A stretch of 64,000 bases of DNA, from positions 1 through 64,000 of the forward strand of contig JAGFNK010000007.1 of assembly GCA_025769875.1 (NCBI GenBank), given 5' to 3'. Shown in pieces: positions 48,526 through 59,446 of the stretch; position 1 is the first letter of the stretch; the number at the start of each line of letters is the position of its first letter. Source of the DNA: Russula earlei (lineage: Eukaryota > Basidiomycota > Agaricomycetes > Russulales > Russulaceae). The notes beneath the pieces were generated by a model. The model was not told where the DNA came from. It did not search any database and saw only the letters and a program-made list of their open reading frames with translations. The translations under genes were made by a program, and so were the position numbers.

Positions 48526-50259
48526 CTACTCTTCATGCACGACCACGCTCCAGTCGCTCTCAATCTCGCCCGTTTGCCGCCCTAGCAATGCAGTCCAGAT
48601 CGGCCGCGAGACCGGGCCCATTCCGTCCTTCTCGACTGGGATCTCGATGTCCCGCCCTTGATACCCGATCCTGTTCACGGTGCTGACGATCGCGGCCGTG
48701 CCTAAACCGAACAAGTTTGAACCGAGTCAGCGACGATCGCTGGCGGAAAATGAAAGACAATCAAAAAGAATCACCCGATCCAAACATCTCTACGAGGCGC
48801 CCGGACTCCACTGCCTCACAGACCTCCTTCATGTTCACTCCACGCTCGGAGACAACTAACTTGGTCGCCAAGTCGGGGACGCGCAGCGTGCCCGCCGCGT
48901 GGCCACGAGCCAGCGCCAGCACGGAATCGCGCGTCACACCCGGAAGGATCATCCCGTCCAGCGGAGGAGTCACGAGCTCGAGGGTCCCGTCGTCTTGCCT
49001 GAAAACGACGAAGAGGTTCATCGTGCCGACCTGTTCGTCTGCACCTTCAGTCTCACAGCCACCCATAACGAGAGGGGGGTATGCGAACCTCGGTGAGGCT
49101 ATGCTCGGGCCCCGATAGCCAGAGGTTCTGCACGTAACCCAACTTGCCGGCCTGTCTTTGTGCGAAGACGCCAGGCGCGTAGTTGGCGCCGATTTTATAT
49201 GCACCCGTGCCTGATGACGACGCACGCCGTCAGCCAACGCCAATATGGATCATGGACCATCTTCCATACCGACCTCCGGGAAAGGCGCGCACGAATTCCG
49301 TGGTGCCATGCAAAGCAACTGGTTTGAATCCGTCCGGGTAGTATGGCCCAACCGGGCTGCAGATGACGAAGAGGAGGGCAGAATCAGGAGGCGAAATTCC
49401 GACAGTATTTTGGGTGCCAACTGAACGGCAAGGACAATGAACGCATGCGAAAACGCCAACACATGAAAGAACGCACTCATTGCAGGGCGAATGTACAAAC
49501 TGTAGCCAGGCTCCTGAGGTATCCAGTGACGGTCTAGTCGAACAAGCTCCTTGATCAGATCGAGGAGGGCGGCACCATTGAATGTCTTTTTCAACGTTCA
49601 ATATCGAAGCCCCATGACATCAGACGCGTGTACGAAACTTACTGGCAGAGCAAGTCTCTCAGCACTCGTGTTCATACGCGCCATGTTCAAATCGGGACGG
49701 AAGAGGGTGACCTTTCCGCTCTTGTTCCTGTACGCTTTCAATCCTTCGAAGAGGCACTGTGCATAATGGAACACGGTGGCACTAGGGTCAATCGACAGAG
49801 GGCCATCTTAGTACCGAGAGGGGGGGGAACCTTCTTAAAGCCTGAGAAACGTGGATGCAACCATGACACGTACAAGGCTTTATCACGGGTGTTCCCCACC
49901 CTTGAGATAACTTCCACGGTATCACCAACATGTGGTCGGTCTGATGATATATATAGTCGGGAACCTGCAACGAACGCAGCGGTGAAGAAACCTACAAATG
50001 TGTGACCGAACTTCAAGGATTTCAGTGAAGGAATTTTCTTTGGTATGGGTGTCTGGTGGGTCTCTAGCCTTGCATGCTACGTGGAGAGACAGACAATGAG
50101 AACAATATGCAAGAAAGGATGAAGGGAAAAGTCGACCTCAATGTCGGACAGCAGGCGCTGCGGATTCGATATCCATCGTGCACCAGCAGCTTCCCGGATT
50201 AATGGTTGCCTTCCAGCCCTCCAAAGTTGCGTCTGGAATCGGTGGAGTGAAAGAGCCAT
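48526..50259 (-). CDS. BAT1: Branched-chain amino acid aminotransferase
   Basis: PLP enzyme interconverting Leu/Ile/Val and their 2-oxo acids. Start MALSLHRFQTQLWRAGRQP, Arg-rich and acid-free, which suggests a mitochondrial isoform. Landmarks: LKFGHTF-TDHMLVIPW, YGPLSIDPSATVFHYAQ, LFEGLKAYR, RLDRHWIPQEPGYSLYIRP, AYKIGANYAPG with the PLP lysine, QNLWLSGPEHSLTEVGTMN, GVTRDSVLALAR and GSGTAAIVSTVNRIGY, ending VVHEE. About ten exons. One intron has a C-run before its acceptor. The frame is clean. Confidence 0.93.
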
Positions 50260-50370
50260 GTAGAAGGTTGAAGTGAGTCCGTCGCCTTTGGAAGCGAGAC
50301 CCGAACGAACTACCAACGGCAACTCCCGGCCCGCGGCTTTCACGACGTCAAAGCTGCGTCACAAGCGATG

Positions 50371-50510
50371 AGAGGGTGACATATAGGCGAGACCCGAGGC
50401 CATTCTCTACTTCCTTCTCACTCTCGCAGAAACAATAGTTAGTCTTGCACTGGCCCTGTTGCTAAAACAAGGACTCAACGTACTTCACACCCATCTCTGT
50501 TTCAGCCTCT
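50371..50510 (+). repeat. 140-bp direct repeat, left copy (F-box promoter-like)
   Basis: AGAGGGTGACATATA..GCGAGAC, CTACTTCCTTCTC.CTCT.GCAGA and the exact word AACGTACTTCACACCCATCT followed by CTGTTTCAGCCTCT are shared with 54881-55027. The right copy is the upstream region of the intact F-box gene at 55105, including a TATA-like CATATAAG. The left copy has no F-box gene behind it. Confidence 0.75.
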
Positions 50511-50550
50511 GTCAATCGCTCTCTCTTGGAGAACACCGACCCCTCGCCAG

Positions 50551-50694
50551 AAATATAAGGAAGCCGAGTCGTACCACAACGTCCTGCCTCATCCGCTTGT
50601 TGACGATGAAGACATTCCCTTCGATGATACTAATCCACACCCTCCTCGCACCGAGGGCATCGACTATTCCAGCTTCATTTCCGGTGACCCTGAG
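50551..50694 (+). pseudogene. Orphan exon-like remnant, acidic protein, unrecognised
   Basis: A 48-codon open stretch bounded by CAG before and GTGAAG after. It encodes an acidic, coding-looking sequence with YHNVLPHPLVDDEDIPFDD and RTEGIDYSSF. The sequence after the next plausible acceptor runs quickly into a stop, so I see no continuing gene. I do not recognise the family. Confidence 0.35.
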
Positions 50695-50959
50695 GTGAAG
50701 TTTGGATCGCCCCACCCCAGATGCTTGCGACATAGATACCCAATCCACCACAGGACGTTGTTTCTCCCAGGCCCTTCAACGACCAGCACCCTTGAAGTCG
50801 AACTCAGTCTCGCGCTCGCGCTGTCGCCCCTTCCTGATTGGGATTTCTTCGACATGCCAACCGTAGGCTCCGATCGCATCGTTGACGAATGCAACATGTA
50901 CGGCGCGAACGACGGGGGATTTTTCGACACTGTCGTCACTTGCGGTGCTTACTGAAGTC

Positions 50960-51880
50960 GATCTATGACCTTCACCTCTTAAACATCGAACTGTCGCGGA
51001 GTCCAGACACCGCCTGTGCTAACAACGGCCACGCGATCTATCCAGCAATACTCTTACCGTCTGTTGTATGGACCAATGCTAAGGTGAGCCATATCGCTGG
51101 CCTCGGAACCACGTGCGGACCGCGCGCGACGCGCGACGCATGACGCCTCTCCCGCACCTCCCTCCTCTCGTTCTTCGTCTCCAGCCCTCTCCACACCACA
51201 AGCCACTCGCGCCTGACATCAAGACCTCGATCGCACCGCCCAGCTTTCGCCACCGACCACGCGCGCACGCCACGCCCTGGCCAACGCGACGCGTTCGCGT
51301 CTCAGGCCTTTCACCATGGCCCCGACCGCCTCGCCCGGCCTCGAACTTCCTTTCATCATCTCCTCTCCCCTTCATTCCTTTCATCCTTAGTACCTTCTTT
51401 CTTGTATATAAATCACCCTAGCTACTCTGTAGTAAGACAGTGAATCCAATACAGTCCCTCTCGAATTTCCCCCCTAGTTTCAGTCTGCACGAAACGACCG
51501 CGCGCGAGCAATCTCGCTCTCCTCTCCTCTCCTTCTCTTCTCCCTTCCTCCCTCTCTTTGGCTTGCTCTTGGCTCGAAGACAACCGTCCCGGATCACCGT
51601 CCAGCCTTACGAACTCTGCGTGCCCCGGTTTGGCTCGCTTCACCACCTATTTGTAGAACGATGCCTCCGTTCCGGTTATACATTGCCTCGCGCCTGTACA
51701 TATCCACCTATCATCTTGCTTCGGTATCGCTTGCAATTAGCAATCTTTCCTCTCATGGGCACATCGCTCCTGTGTATGAATGTACAAGGCGTTCAGTTCC
51801 AATGCACATCACATTCTTGTTTTCTTTGCCGTGATCCCCTTGAGGCCGCATCTTTGTCGCTTCGCCTCCGTATTCGGCGC
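50960..51880. other. CT-rich non-coding stretch with a TATA-like element
   Basis: No conserved protein. CTTGTATATAAATC at about 51397-51411 is followed by a CT-rich leader, which could be an orphan promoter or a worn solo LTR. No terminal repeat pair or protein domain supports a retroelement. Confidence 0.3.
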
Positions 51881-51883
51881 TAC

Positions 51884-53330
51884 ATCTTCTATCGAGATAC
51901 GCCCTGCTGCAAGCCCTGCCTTGAGCCATTCGCCGCACTGCCCTTTTGTCTCCCCTGCCACTTGATGACCTCAGCACGCACTTTGCCAGTCCATTGGCCC
52001 GGTTTGGGCGCACCTAGGATTCGCACGATCTCGTGTCCCTGATGTCAATGTCAAGTGGAGTCGTAAGCAGGTATCGAGGTCGAGGTTCTGTATCAAAGTA
52101 GCGAGAATTATTTCGAGAATCGGCTTCGCGCATACATTATCTTGTAGTCCTAATTCGTCGACGCGTTCCACGAAGCGATTATATATTTCAATAACTTTTG
52201 TCGTGTCGTCTATTGTAAAAGCAAAGCTTTGTGAGGGGATCCAGCGGTGGCACGTGTGACTGAGCGCATACATCTTCCGAGGGATGATAGCAATGTACAA
52301 GTTCTTGAATTAGGGAAAAGAGTAGCGACGTCGTCCAGTGCGCGTCAACGTGGGCGTCATGCACGGTGTTGTGGCGGAGGAGTAGGCCTTTGAGTGATAC
52401 ACCACAACCTTTAGCTGGCATGGGACAACAAATATCATCAGCCACAGATCTATTGCGACGCGTTCAGAAGGAGTTCTGAAGTTGTCGCCTTTGATGTCTG
52501 GTGACTTGAGCAACTCAGACGCAGTGAAGAGAGCGGGGATGCCATCCAAGTAGTGGTTCTTCGTTCCGACCTTTAAGCCCTCCCGGATTACGGCTTCGAC
52601 TGCTTCGCGCTCTTTCGATTTCTTGTCGACGTACGTGATACCCCTGTACGGGGTGAGCGCACATGCCATGTACAGTCGCGTAACGACAGAGGTCGACGCG
52701 GTGAGTCCGGATAAAACTAGAGGATGGATCGGTGGGTGACGAAGAAACGAAACATCGAGTCGACAAAAGGTCCGGAGGATAGACGCTGCCGCTAGGGCGA
52801 GCGACGGTGATGACGGCTGTGAAGAGACAGTCGATTTGATGGCTTGTGGTATGTGGAAGACGAGCGGGAACAAAGATAAACTGTCAAGTAATTGGAGTGA
52901 CAGCAGGGGATTTTGGCCTGGGGACAGAGTTTTCGGGCGAACGTCTGTGAAGACGGTGCAGTAGCGTACCTCGCATCATTTTGTCGGCCGTTTCTAGGTC
53001 CTTCGACTGTCCAGGATTACCCTTGACAACAACAACTGACTTAACGGGAAGGCGCTTGACCCTGCTAACGAACTCCGTGAACTCAAGGGCGAACGCATGA
53101 CCCGTCATGTTCTCAAGTGCGATGTCCATGTCATGACTGTCAGATCCTAATAGCCGCGAGTGGTCAATCTCATTTGACAACTCGAGGCAAGCACTCCCAC
53201 ACCTTGTCCCGCACCCAACCCCCGGCAATGCGGCAAGACGTGTACATGCCCTTCTTGGCCAGGTGTTTTGTACGGTCATCCAAGAGGCCGCACAGTTGCA
53301 TCTCAACCTCTGTGAGACGGTGTAGCAGTT
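51884..53330 (-). pseudogene. Broken tRNA CCA-adding enzyme (nucleotidyltransferase)
   Basis: Recognisable on the minus strand in order: N-terminal SCRIAGGWVRDK, LLGSDSHDMDIALENM (catalytic DxD loop), NPGQSKDLETA, RLYMACALTPYRGITYVDKK, EAVIREGLKVGTKNHYLDGI, TPSERVAIDL, HWTTSLLFSLIQELV, KVIEIYNRFVERVDELGL and GAPKPGQWTGKVR, with EWLKAGLAAGRISIED in a shifted frame. The first intron's acceptor before LLGS reads CGG instead of AG. About 100 residues between LETA and the C-terminal domain, including the RRDITIN segment, are absent. These are independent lesions, so this is a pseudogene, not a single sequencing slip. Confidence 0.75.
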
Positions 53331-53559
53331 GACTTGTCTATATTAAAGCAGATTGGTGATCCGGGTGCGGTTCAACATCTCCAGCTCCTGCAGCTCCATA
53401 GTCGGCTTCTTCGGAGGAAGAATTGTGGATTCAGATCTGTCGCAATCCTAGCGCCAAAGAGTTCAAGTCAGTCGCATGAAATCGTTCGCGCTGACGATGA
53501 ACGCATCACGTACAGATGGCTTCCTGCCCAGCGGCACAGATGCTTCTCCGTCGTCGTCG

Positions 53560-53870
53560 AGACGATGGCCCTTGCTGCACGAGCAGAACCACTGCATAAC
53601 TTTGCGCGCCTTACTCGTGCTCGCAGGCATTCTATGCCCAATGGTGTCTAGCCCATGCATGCTCGCCTCTTCCCAGAAGATACTCGGCACGTCGAGAACG
53701 TTGCGCCCGAGCACGACGTCGCGGCGCAATGTAAAGAGTTTCCCAGTGAGCCGCATCGCGAGAGTGCCAGTGCGCCCGTGCGCGGATGTTGGAGGATGGT
53801 ATGGGCTTGCGATTCGTAGTGTGCGAGGAGTGTCGACTGCGCAAACGCATGCGAGAGTGAGAGCGTGAGA
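53560..53870 (-). pseudogene. RMD1/DUF155-family fragment
   Basis: On the minus strand HAFAQSTLLAHYESQAHTIL is followed in a shifted frame by MRLTGKLFTLRRDVVLGRNV and LDVPSIFWEEAS. These match the core of the RMD1/DUF155 family (mitochondrial or meiotic proteins). The frame breaks between the blocks, and nothing of the N- or C-terminus is found nearby. Confidence 0.6.
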
Positions 53871-54880
53871 AGGTGCGACGGGGATTTGAATGCTACAAAG
53901 ACAGTGTGAAGACTGGGGAGTTCAGCTCATTTCCCAAAAGAGAACAGCATTCAAATGGACATGCGGAGCATCAAGGTTCGGTCCAGAGGCTGGGGTTGAG
54001 ACTGCAGAAACGCGGTGTGCCGACGCGCAACTCGCTCGAGCTGGAGGAGGGGGAGGACCAAATCAATCACAATGTCCTCATGGAGGCAAACCATCATCCT
54101 GTTCGAGTTGTTTCGGAGGTGCACGCAATCCATGTGACGATGAAGAAAAACTGGGTTGAGCTGTAAGAGTTGAAGCGATGATGTGGTACTAGCGCTGTCA
54201 ATGACCAGCGGCACGCACGCTTCAGTAAAGAAAATAGAACAGGGGATCAGGTATCACTAGGTGCAGACCCGTGCTATGGGAAAAAAAAAATTTACGGAAA
54301 GTGGAACGGAGGGAAGTTGATAGACCCAGTTGTATGTTGGGTTTACTATCCGAGTCAGCAGTCGTGGTTGAGGCTAAGCCGTAAGCCACAAGTGAAACTG
54401 CAAGGTACAAAGAAAGTCACGAAATAGCTGATGTACAGCCATGGACAGCGGTTGACTTCAAGTTGGAGGCCTGGCTGATGTGGAACACGCCACACGCCAC
54501 AACTTGCAAGTACGCCCACACAGCCTTGTAACACTGCTACACAGTGCTGGTCATAATACAACATCATGGTCCCATATAAATACACTGCCCAATGCTGATC
54601 TCTGTGATCGAGAAGCAGTTGGCAGTGCCGCTACTGTTACGCATGTTCCCCACTTTAAGGGCGAGGTGCTATGTTAGCTTGCTTGCTCCCCACACATTCG
54701 CAGTTTCGTGTGTTCAAGCACTAGCAGCTGTCAGTAGTGTTATTTTTGGCGACGAGAGCGCGAGCTGTTATTACCAAAATGAATTCAATCGTTAGCTTTA
54801 TCCTCCCGGCGGCGGACTCATCCGAGTCCAACTTGAGGGGCTCAGGCTGTGCAGGTTGCCACTGTTGCATGAAGGCTGTG
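53871..54880. other. Relic-zone spacer, no gene seen
   Basis: No conserved domain on either strand. It contains an A run at 54281-54290. Confidence 0.35.
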
Positions 54881-55027
54881 AGAGGGTGACATATAAGCGA
54901 GACTTCTCCAGGTGATTCCCTACTTCCTTCTCGCTCTGGCAGATAAGAACTAAAGTCATGCGCTGGCCCTACTAGTATTGCAAAACGGGACGCAACGTAC
55001 TTCACACCCATCTCTGTTTCAGCCTCT
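54881..55027 (+). repeat. Direct repeat, right copy: promoter of the intact F-box gene
   Basis: Partner of 50371-50510, 4.5 kb away in the same orientation. It lies 78-224 bases before the F-box start and includes CATATAAG. Confidence 0.75.
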
Positions 55028-55104
55028 CCGCCAAATCCTGATCGGTCGTCTTTCTCGTAAACAGACAATATCATCATCAAGTATTCATCTCCCAGCACCT
55101 TTCG

Positions 55105-56654
55105 ATGATGCATACCAGGCGAAAGGAATTGTGGGTGGAAAAGGGTCGAGGTCATGGTGAGTGTTTAGACGCACCGGCCCGCTCTTGTGGTCAATATCGA
55201 GTTGCATGAGTACAGGTCCCTTTTATAGAAATGTGACACTCCCAGATGAAGTCCTCCTAGAGATATTTGCTCTCTATGGGGGCTTATACAGAAAAAAGAA
55301 TTGGTGGTTCAAGCTGGTGCACGTGTGCAGAAAATGGAGACAAGTCGTGTTTGCATCACCACGTCGCCTGAACCTACAACTTCTCTGCACACAATTCACA
55401 CCTGCGAGGAAGATGCTGGATGTCTGGCCGGACCTGCCTCTCGTCATATCTCATGACAACACTGCATGTTCGTCTCCGGAACTTGCGGATAATGTCATTG
55501 CTGCACTCGAGCGAACTAACCGCGTGTTTGAAATCATGATCTACGGGGTTCCAAGTTCGCTCGTGGAAAGATTTGCAGCAGCAATGCAGGAACCATTCCC
55601 GGCGTTGACATATCTGGCTTTTTCCTCGCATGGTAGTTCGAAGCCTGTTCTCCCATCTTCGTTTTTGGGTGGATGTGCCCCACTTCTGGAATACCTCGAG
55701 GTGGAGAACATTCCAATTGCACTATTCCAGAAACTACCCTCGTGTTCCCCTTCCCCTGTCACTCTTAGCCTTACGAACAACCTGTACATTCCACCTGGAG
55801 TGATCGTCGATTGCCTCTCTGGATTGACCAGGCTTGAAACATTCAGCCTTATCTTCCATTCTCCTCGGTCTCGCCCTGATCAAACAAGTCTACGTCCCCC
55901 TATGCTAGCACGCGTTGTCCTCCCCTCTCTCACCTCGTTTCTTTTCAATGGCGTCAGCGAATACTTTGAAGACCTCACTGCGCGGATCGACACACCGAAG
56001 CTTAACAAACTCTCTGTGTCATTCTTCAATCAACTTATATTTGCTATTCCGCAGTTAACGCAATTCATCAGTCGCATTGGAAAGTTCACAGCACTCGATC
56101 GCGCAGAGGTTTACTTTGGCCATCACTCAGTCACGATCACACTCAAGGTCGACGAGGAAACTTATCAAAATGGATTCCTCTCGTTGTCGATTTCATGTAC
56201 ACCGCTAGATTGGCAGGTTTCAGCACTGGAGCAGGTCTGCAGCTCGACCTTGCAATCCCTTCCCAACTTGAAATCTCTCCATATCTGGCATGACGATCGT
56301 TTGACGGATGGCGTGGAGAACACTCAATGGCCAGAACTCTTACGTCCATTCACTACTCTGGAGACCCTGATTGTACCCAAGTATTCCATCCCATTCGTGG
56401 AGCGGATCCTGGGAGCTCTCGCTGGAGAAGGAGTGACAGAGGCCATGCGCACACTTGAATGGATTGATATTGCCTTGGGGCCACTGGAATCTATTCCAGA
56501 AGGCATTGAGAAATTCGTCACTGCCCGACAGCTCTCTGGTCGCCCTGTAGCTGTTGAACGCAAATGGGAGCCGGTGGTTGATCGTACTTTGGTTCTACCT
56601 CCAATGCGAGAGCTATTTTCGATCAGTGACGTTTACAGGCTCCGAACCTTCTAG
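55105..56654 (+). CDS. F-box/LRR-like protein (intact family member)
   Basis: Probable SCF substrate adaptor. Exon 1 (55105-55156, MMHTRRKELWVEKGRGH) joins exon 2 (55216-56654) across a phase-1 intron with GTGAGT..ACAG ends. About 496 residues. F-box: LPDEVLLEIFALYGG. Family blocks: WWFKLVHVCRKWRQVVFASP, RKMLDVWPDLPLVI, VERFAAAMQEPFPALTYLA, CLSGLTRLETF and ARVVLPSLTSFLFNGVSEYF. The C-terminus (ELFSISDVYRLRTF) has no zinc fingers, unlike the paralogue at 1888-3660. An in-frame GTG inside the intron should not be taken as the start. The frame is open throughout, so this is the best-preserved of the three copies. Confidence 0.85.
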
Positions 56655-57739
56655 CGTTCACATCTATGCCCCATCAATTTATGGTTGAGACGCAGGATAA
56701 CCTTTGTTAACGTTTCTATGATCCATTCTTCTCGTACGATAATCCCAGATCCAGTGCCGGGTCTGGTACGTGGCGTAGTAGCATGACAGTTGCTTGGGGA
56801 ATGATTGCAACAAAATACATGCCTCGGAGGCTTCTGAAACGTCTGACCTCCTTCGCGGCGAAATGGAATTGAGATCTATGTCATCGCCTTTTGATTTTGA
56901 ATCCCGTAACGTCAAGTGGTAGTACATGTCTTCACCTCCTGGAGCAACTCATAAGAAACATCTTCCCCTGCTTGCAATGCCAACGCTGCATCTAATCTGA
57001 AATGTGATCAGGCATCCTCAGTCGCCAACGCAATGAGATTGCAACCGGTCGACATAGCACGTCAGCGCCATTGCCCCTCCGGCTGGGATGCGAAAGTCGT
57101 TTTACCACTGCCCAGGCACCAAAGCATGAACTGGTCCTCTCCGGTCGGATTGATGACGGGATAGAGGCAGCAAAAGGAGATGGATTGTTCGCTGTTGATT
57201 CCCCTGACTGCTTTTCATCGGCTCTCTACGCATCCTGTCTGCTTCTGTCCGCTCCTTGTGAGATCTTGGCTACCGAGTCGAATAACAACTCGGCCGTTCT
57301 TGTCTGTCCCCCTTCTGCCTGACAGAGAAAGTCCGTGCACGAATCGCCTTCGCCAACGTCTCAACATCCCCTCGAGACTCCTCCATCGATCTCGTGACGT
57401 CGGCCCGGTGTCCGAGGTTCCAGCGTTGGGCTTGTTCTCCCCCCCCCTCTCTCTCGGGTCTGGTCAGCATCACTCGCGCGTCCCCAGACACGCTACACAA
57501 GTCGGTAGGCGAACGAAAGGGATAGGAATCGGATCGCTAGCCATCGCCATAGGAACCGAGGACAACCATCATGGCATTCGCGAGACGGCGATGGCGGTAT
57601 TAACATTTCGTGTGACTCTGGTGACTGGATCAATGAATTGGCCCTGCGTCAAAGCCTGAGTGGCGTGCTCTAATTAACACTCAATACACTATTGGGTATA
57701 GTAAAGAAACAGGCCAGGATACAGGATACAACGATGATT
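56655..57739. other. Intergenic, no gene recognised
   Basis: Both strands lack conserved proteins. 57440-57505 shares GCGTCCCC-GACACGCTACAC with 1285-1350. Confidence 0.4.
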
Positions 57740-58886
57740 TTATGGTCCAGTAAAGGCCGAAGGTGGGTTCAATGACCTTCGGCGGGCGTGCTGTCCAGAG
57801 GGTGCTGCCCAGTGCTGAGAAGGCACGCGCGGCACTGGATGATGGTCTTCCTGGCGAGTATCGTTCAACGACGGTCTCGAAGACAGACGGAGACGAGAGG
57901 GCGGTGGTGGATTAGATTTACTTCGCGGCTTAAGGGCCCCCGGAGATGGATCCCCTTCTGAATTGTTGAGTTTGAGAACCATCGAAAGAGTTCGAAAACC
58001 TACTTTGTCTCGCCCGGCTCCGTCCTTCCAAACTGTCATGACTAGATCGCGGTTCCATGTGTTGTGGCTTCGGCGCGCCTTTTTGACCGATCATAACCCA
58101 GGTATCCACCAGGCTGCCTGTCCAAGGCTCCACGTGTGTACCATCGCCCAGAAACGGCCTTGGATTCTGTGGACCCTCCCAGGCCGAGCGCTCGTAGAGG
58201 TTAGGCGCCAAGGGGGCAGGAAGAACTATTTGTACGTTGCTGTGCGTGGCGTGGGGGACACCCCGTACGCCTAGCCGACTTCGGGTGGTCATGGTAGAAG
58301 ATTGTGTCGGGACCGTCGAGGACGGACTTGGCTCTAGACGCTTGATAGGCCGACTAGAGGATATGGTGGTTGGTGTAGCAGCTTCAGATAAGGGAGGGGA
58401 AGGTAAAGGACGAGACGGAGGTGACGCGTTGGATGCGATACCCGGGGCGGCAAACGGTGGTTTTGGCCGGTGTCGATGGACCCTGTATGAAGGTGGGCCG
58501 GCTTCGGGGCCTTCATCCGTTAAACAAGAATTCGACACATTGGTAGATGAGCCGTTGATGTGTTGCACCAAAGACGTGGTGCTACCGTGGTACATGGGCA
58601 TCGAGAGCTGATGATCTGGGACGTTGGCATTTTTATGCTCGTCGAAGGCTGCGAGTTGGAGTTCCCTCTGATGTACCAGAGCCTGTCTTGGTGGAAGAGG
58701 GACACTCCTGGAACGCCCCAACAAGCGAGAAAGAATGCGAAAAAAAAGGAACGTGACAAGGAGGGCGCCGACCGAAGCGGAGACCGCGATGATTATAGTG
58801 GTATGACCGTGGCTCGTCGCGTCGCGCGGAAAAAGGGGAAGGGAATGTCGAACGGTATCGGAGGCGGGGGTGTCGCCCACGGGCAT
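57740..58886 (-). CDS. Single-pass membrane protein with Pro/Ser-rich cytosolic tail
   Basis: Unrecognised family. A short polar N-terminus (MPVGDTPASDTVRH) is followed by one hydrophobic helix (TTIIIAVSASVGALLVTFLF) and a basic stop-transfer (RLLGRSR). Then comes a long tail rich in Pro, Ser and Thr with PPFAAPGIASN- and PLPSPPLSE-like stretches. The frame stops at 57930, but coding-like sequence (GDPSPGALKPRSKSNPPPP ... NPPSAFTGP) continues in the next frame to a stop at 57740. One extra G in an AGGGGA run near 57950 would explain this. The architecture resembles fungal membrane-anchored sensors or scaffolds, which is only a guess. Confidence 0.6.
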
Positions 58887-59446
58887 GTCGAGAGGGGAAA
58901 GGAGTGGGGTGGATGAGGGACCGTACTATCGCATCGAACACGGGCCAATGCGACGTTGGCGAGAGTTGGGTTGGTATTAGCAGAATGGAAACAGACTAGG
59001 CTAGAAACGATTGTCGACACGTGGGATCATTTAGGGACCACCCACGCATGTCACTCACCGGAGGGCAAAAAGAGAATCACACACAAAGAACGTGCGCACC
59101 GCGGCGACGCGGAGTAGAGGATGCCCAGCGCCAGGGACCCATCATTCCATCTAAGTTATTTCCGCCACCCAAGTACCCTCGCTTAGAATTAATTTTCACC
59201 TTTGTTTACATGCAGTTATCAAATTGTCGGGGGGTTGAGGGTTGGAGTGGAGCGATAGCCCCACCGTTGGGAGGGTCGTCAAAGCCGCGAAGTATTCGCG
59301 ACAACAGGACCAACGCCCCACTCGTCGTCAATGGAACGGCGAAGGGGTAGCGTTGATATGATTAGTAAACTCACGGGCGGGCGTGCGTCGGTGCCGCTAA
59401 TGGGTTGCCCTTTCTGGCCGCTCACCGCGTCGCTCACCACCACTCG
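58887..59446. promoter_or_regulatory. Divergent intergenic region
   Basis: About 560 bp between the membrane-protein start and the PXA-gene start, containing both promoters. No coding sequence seen. Confidence 0.4.

Noticed and set aside
51397..51490. Possible LTR (TATA-like element and CT-rich leader)
   Set aside because: No second terminal repeat, primer-binding site, polypurine tract or retroelement protein was found.
55161..55215. GTG start of a longer F-box open frame
   Set aside because: The GTG and following codons lie inside a good GTGAGT..ACAG intron. Splicing yields an ATG-initiated leader like those of the paralogues.
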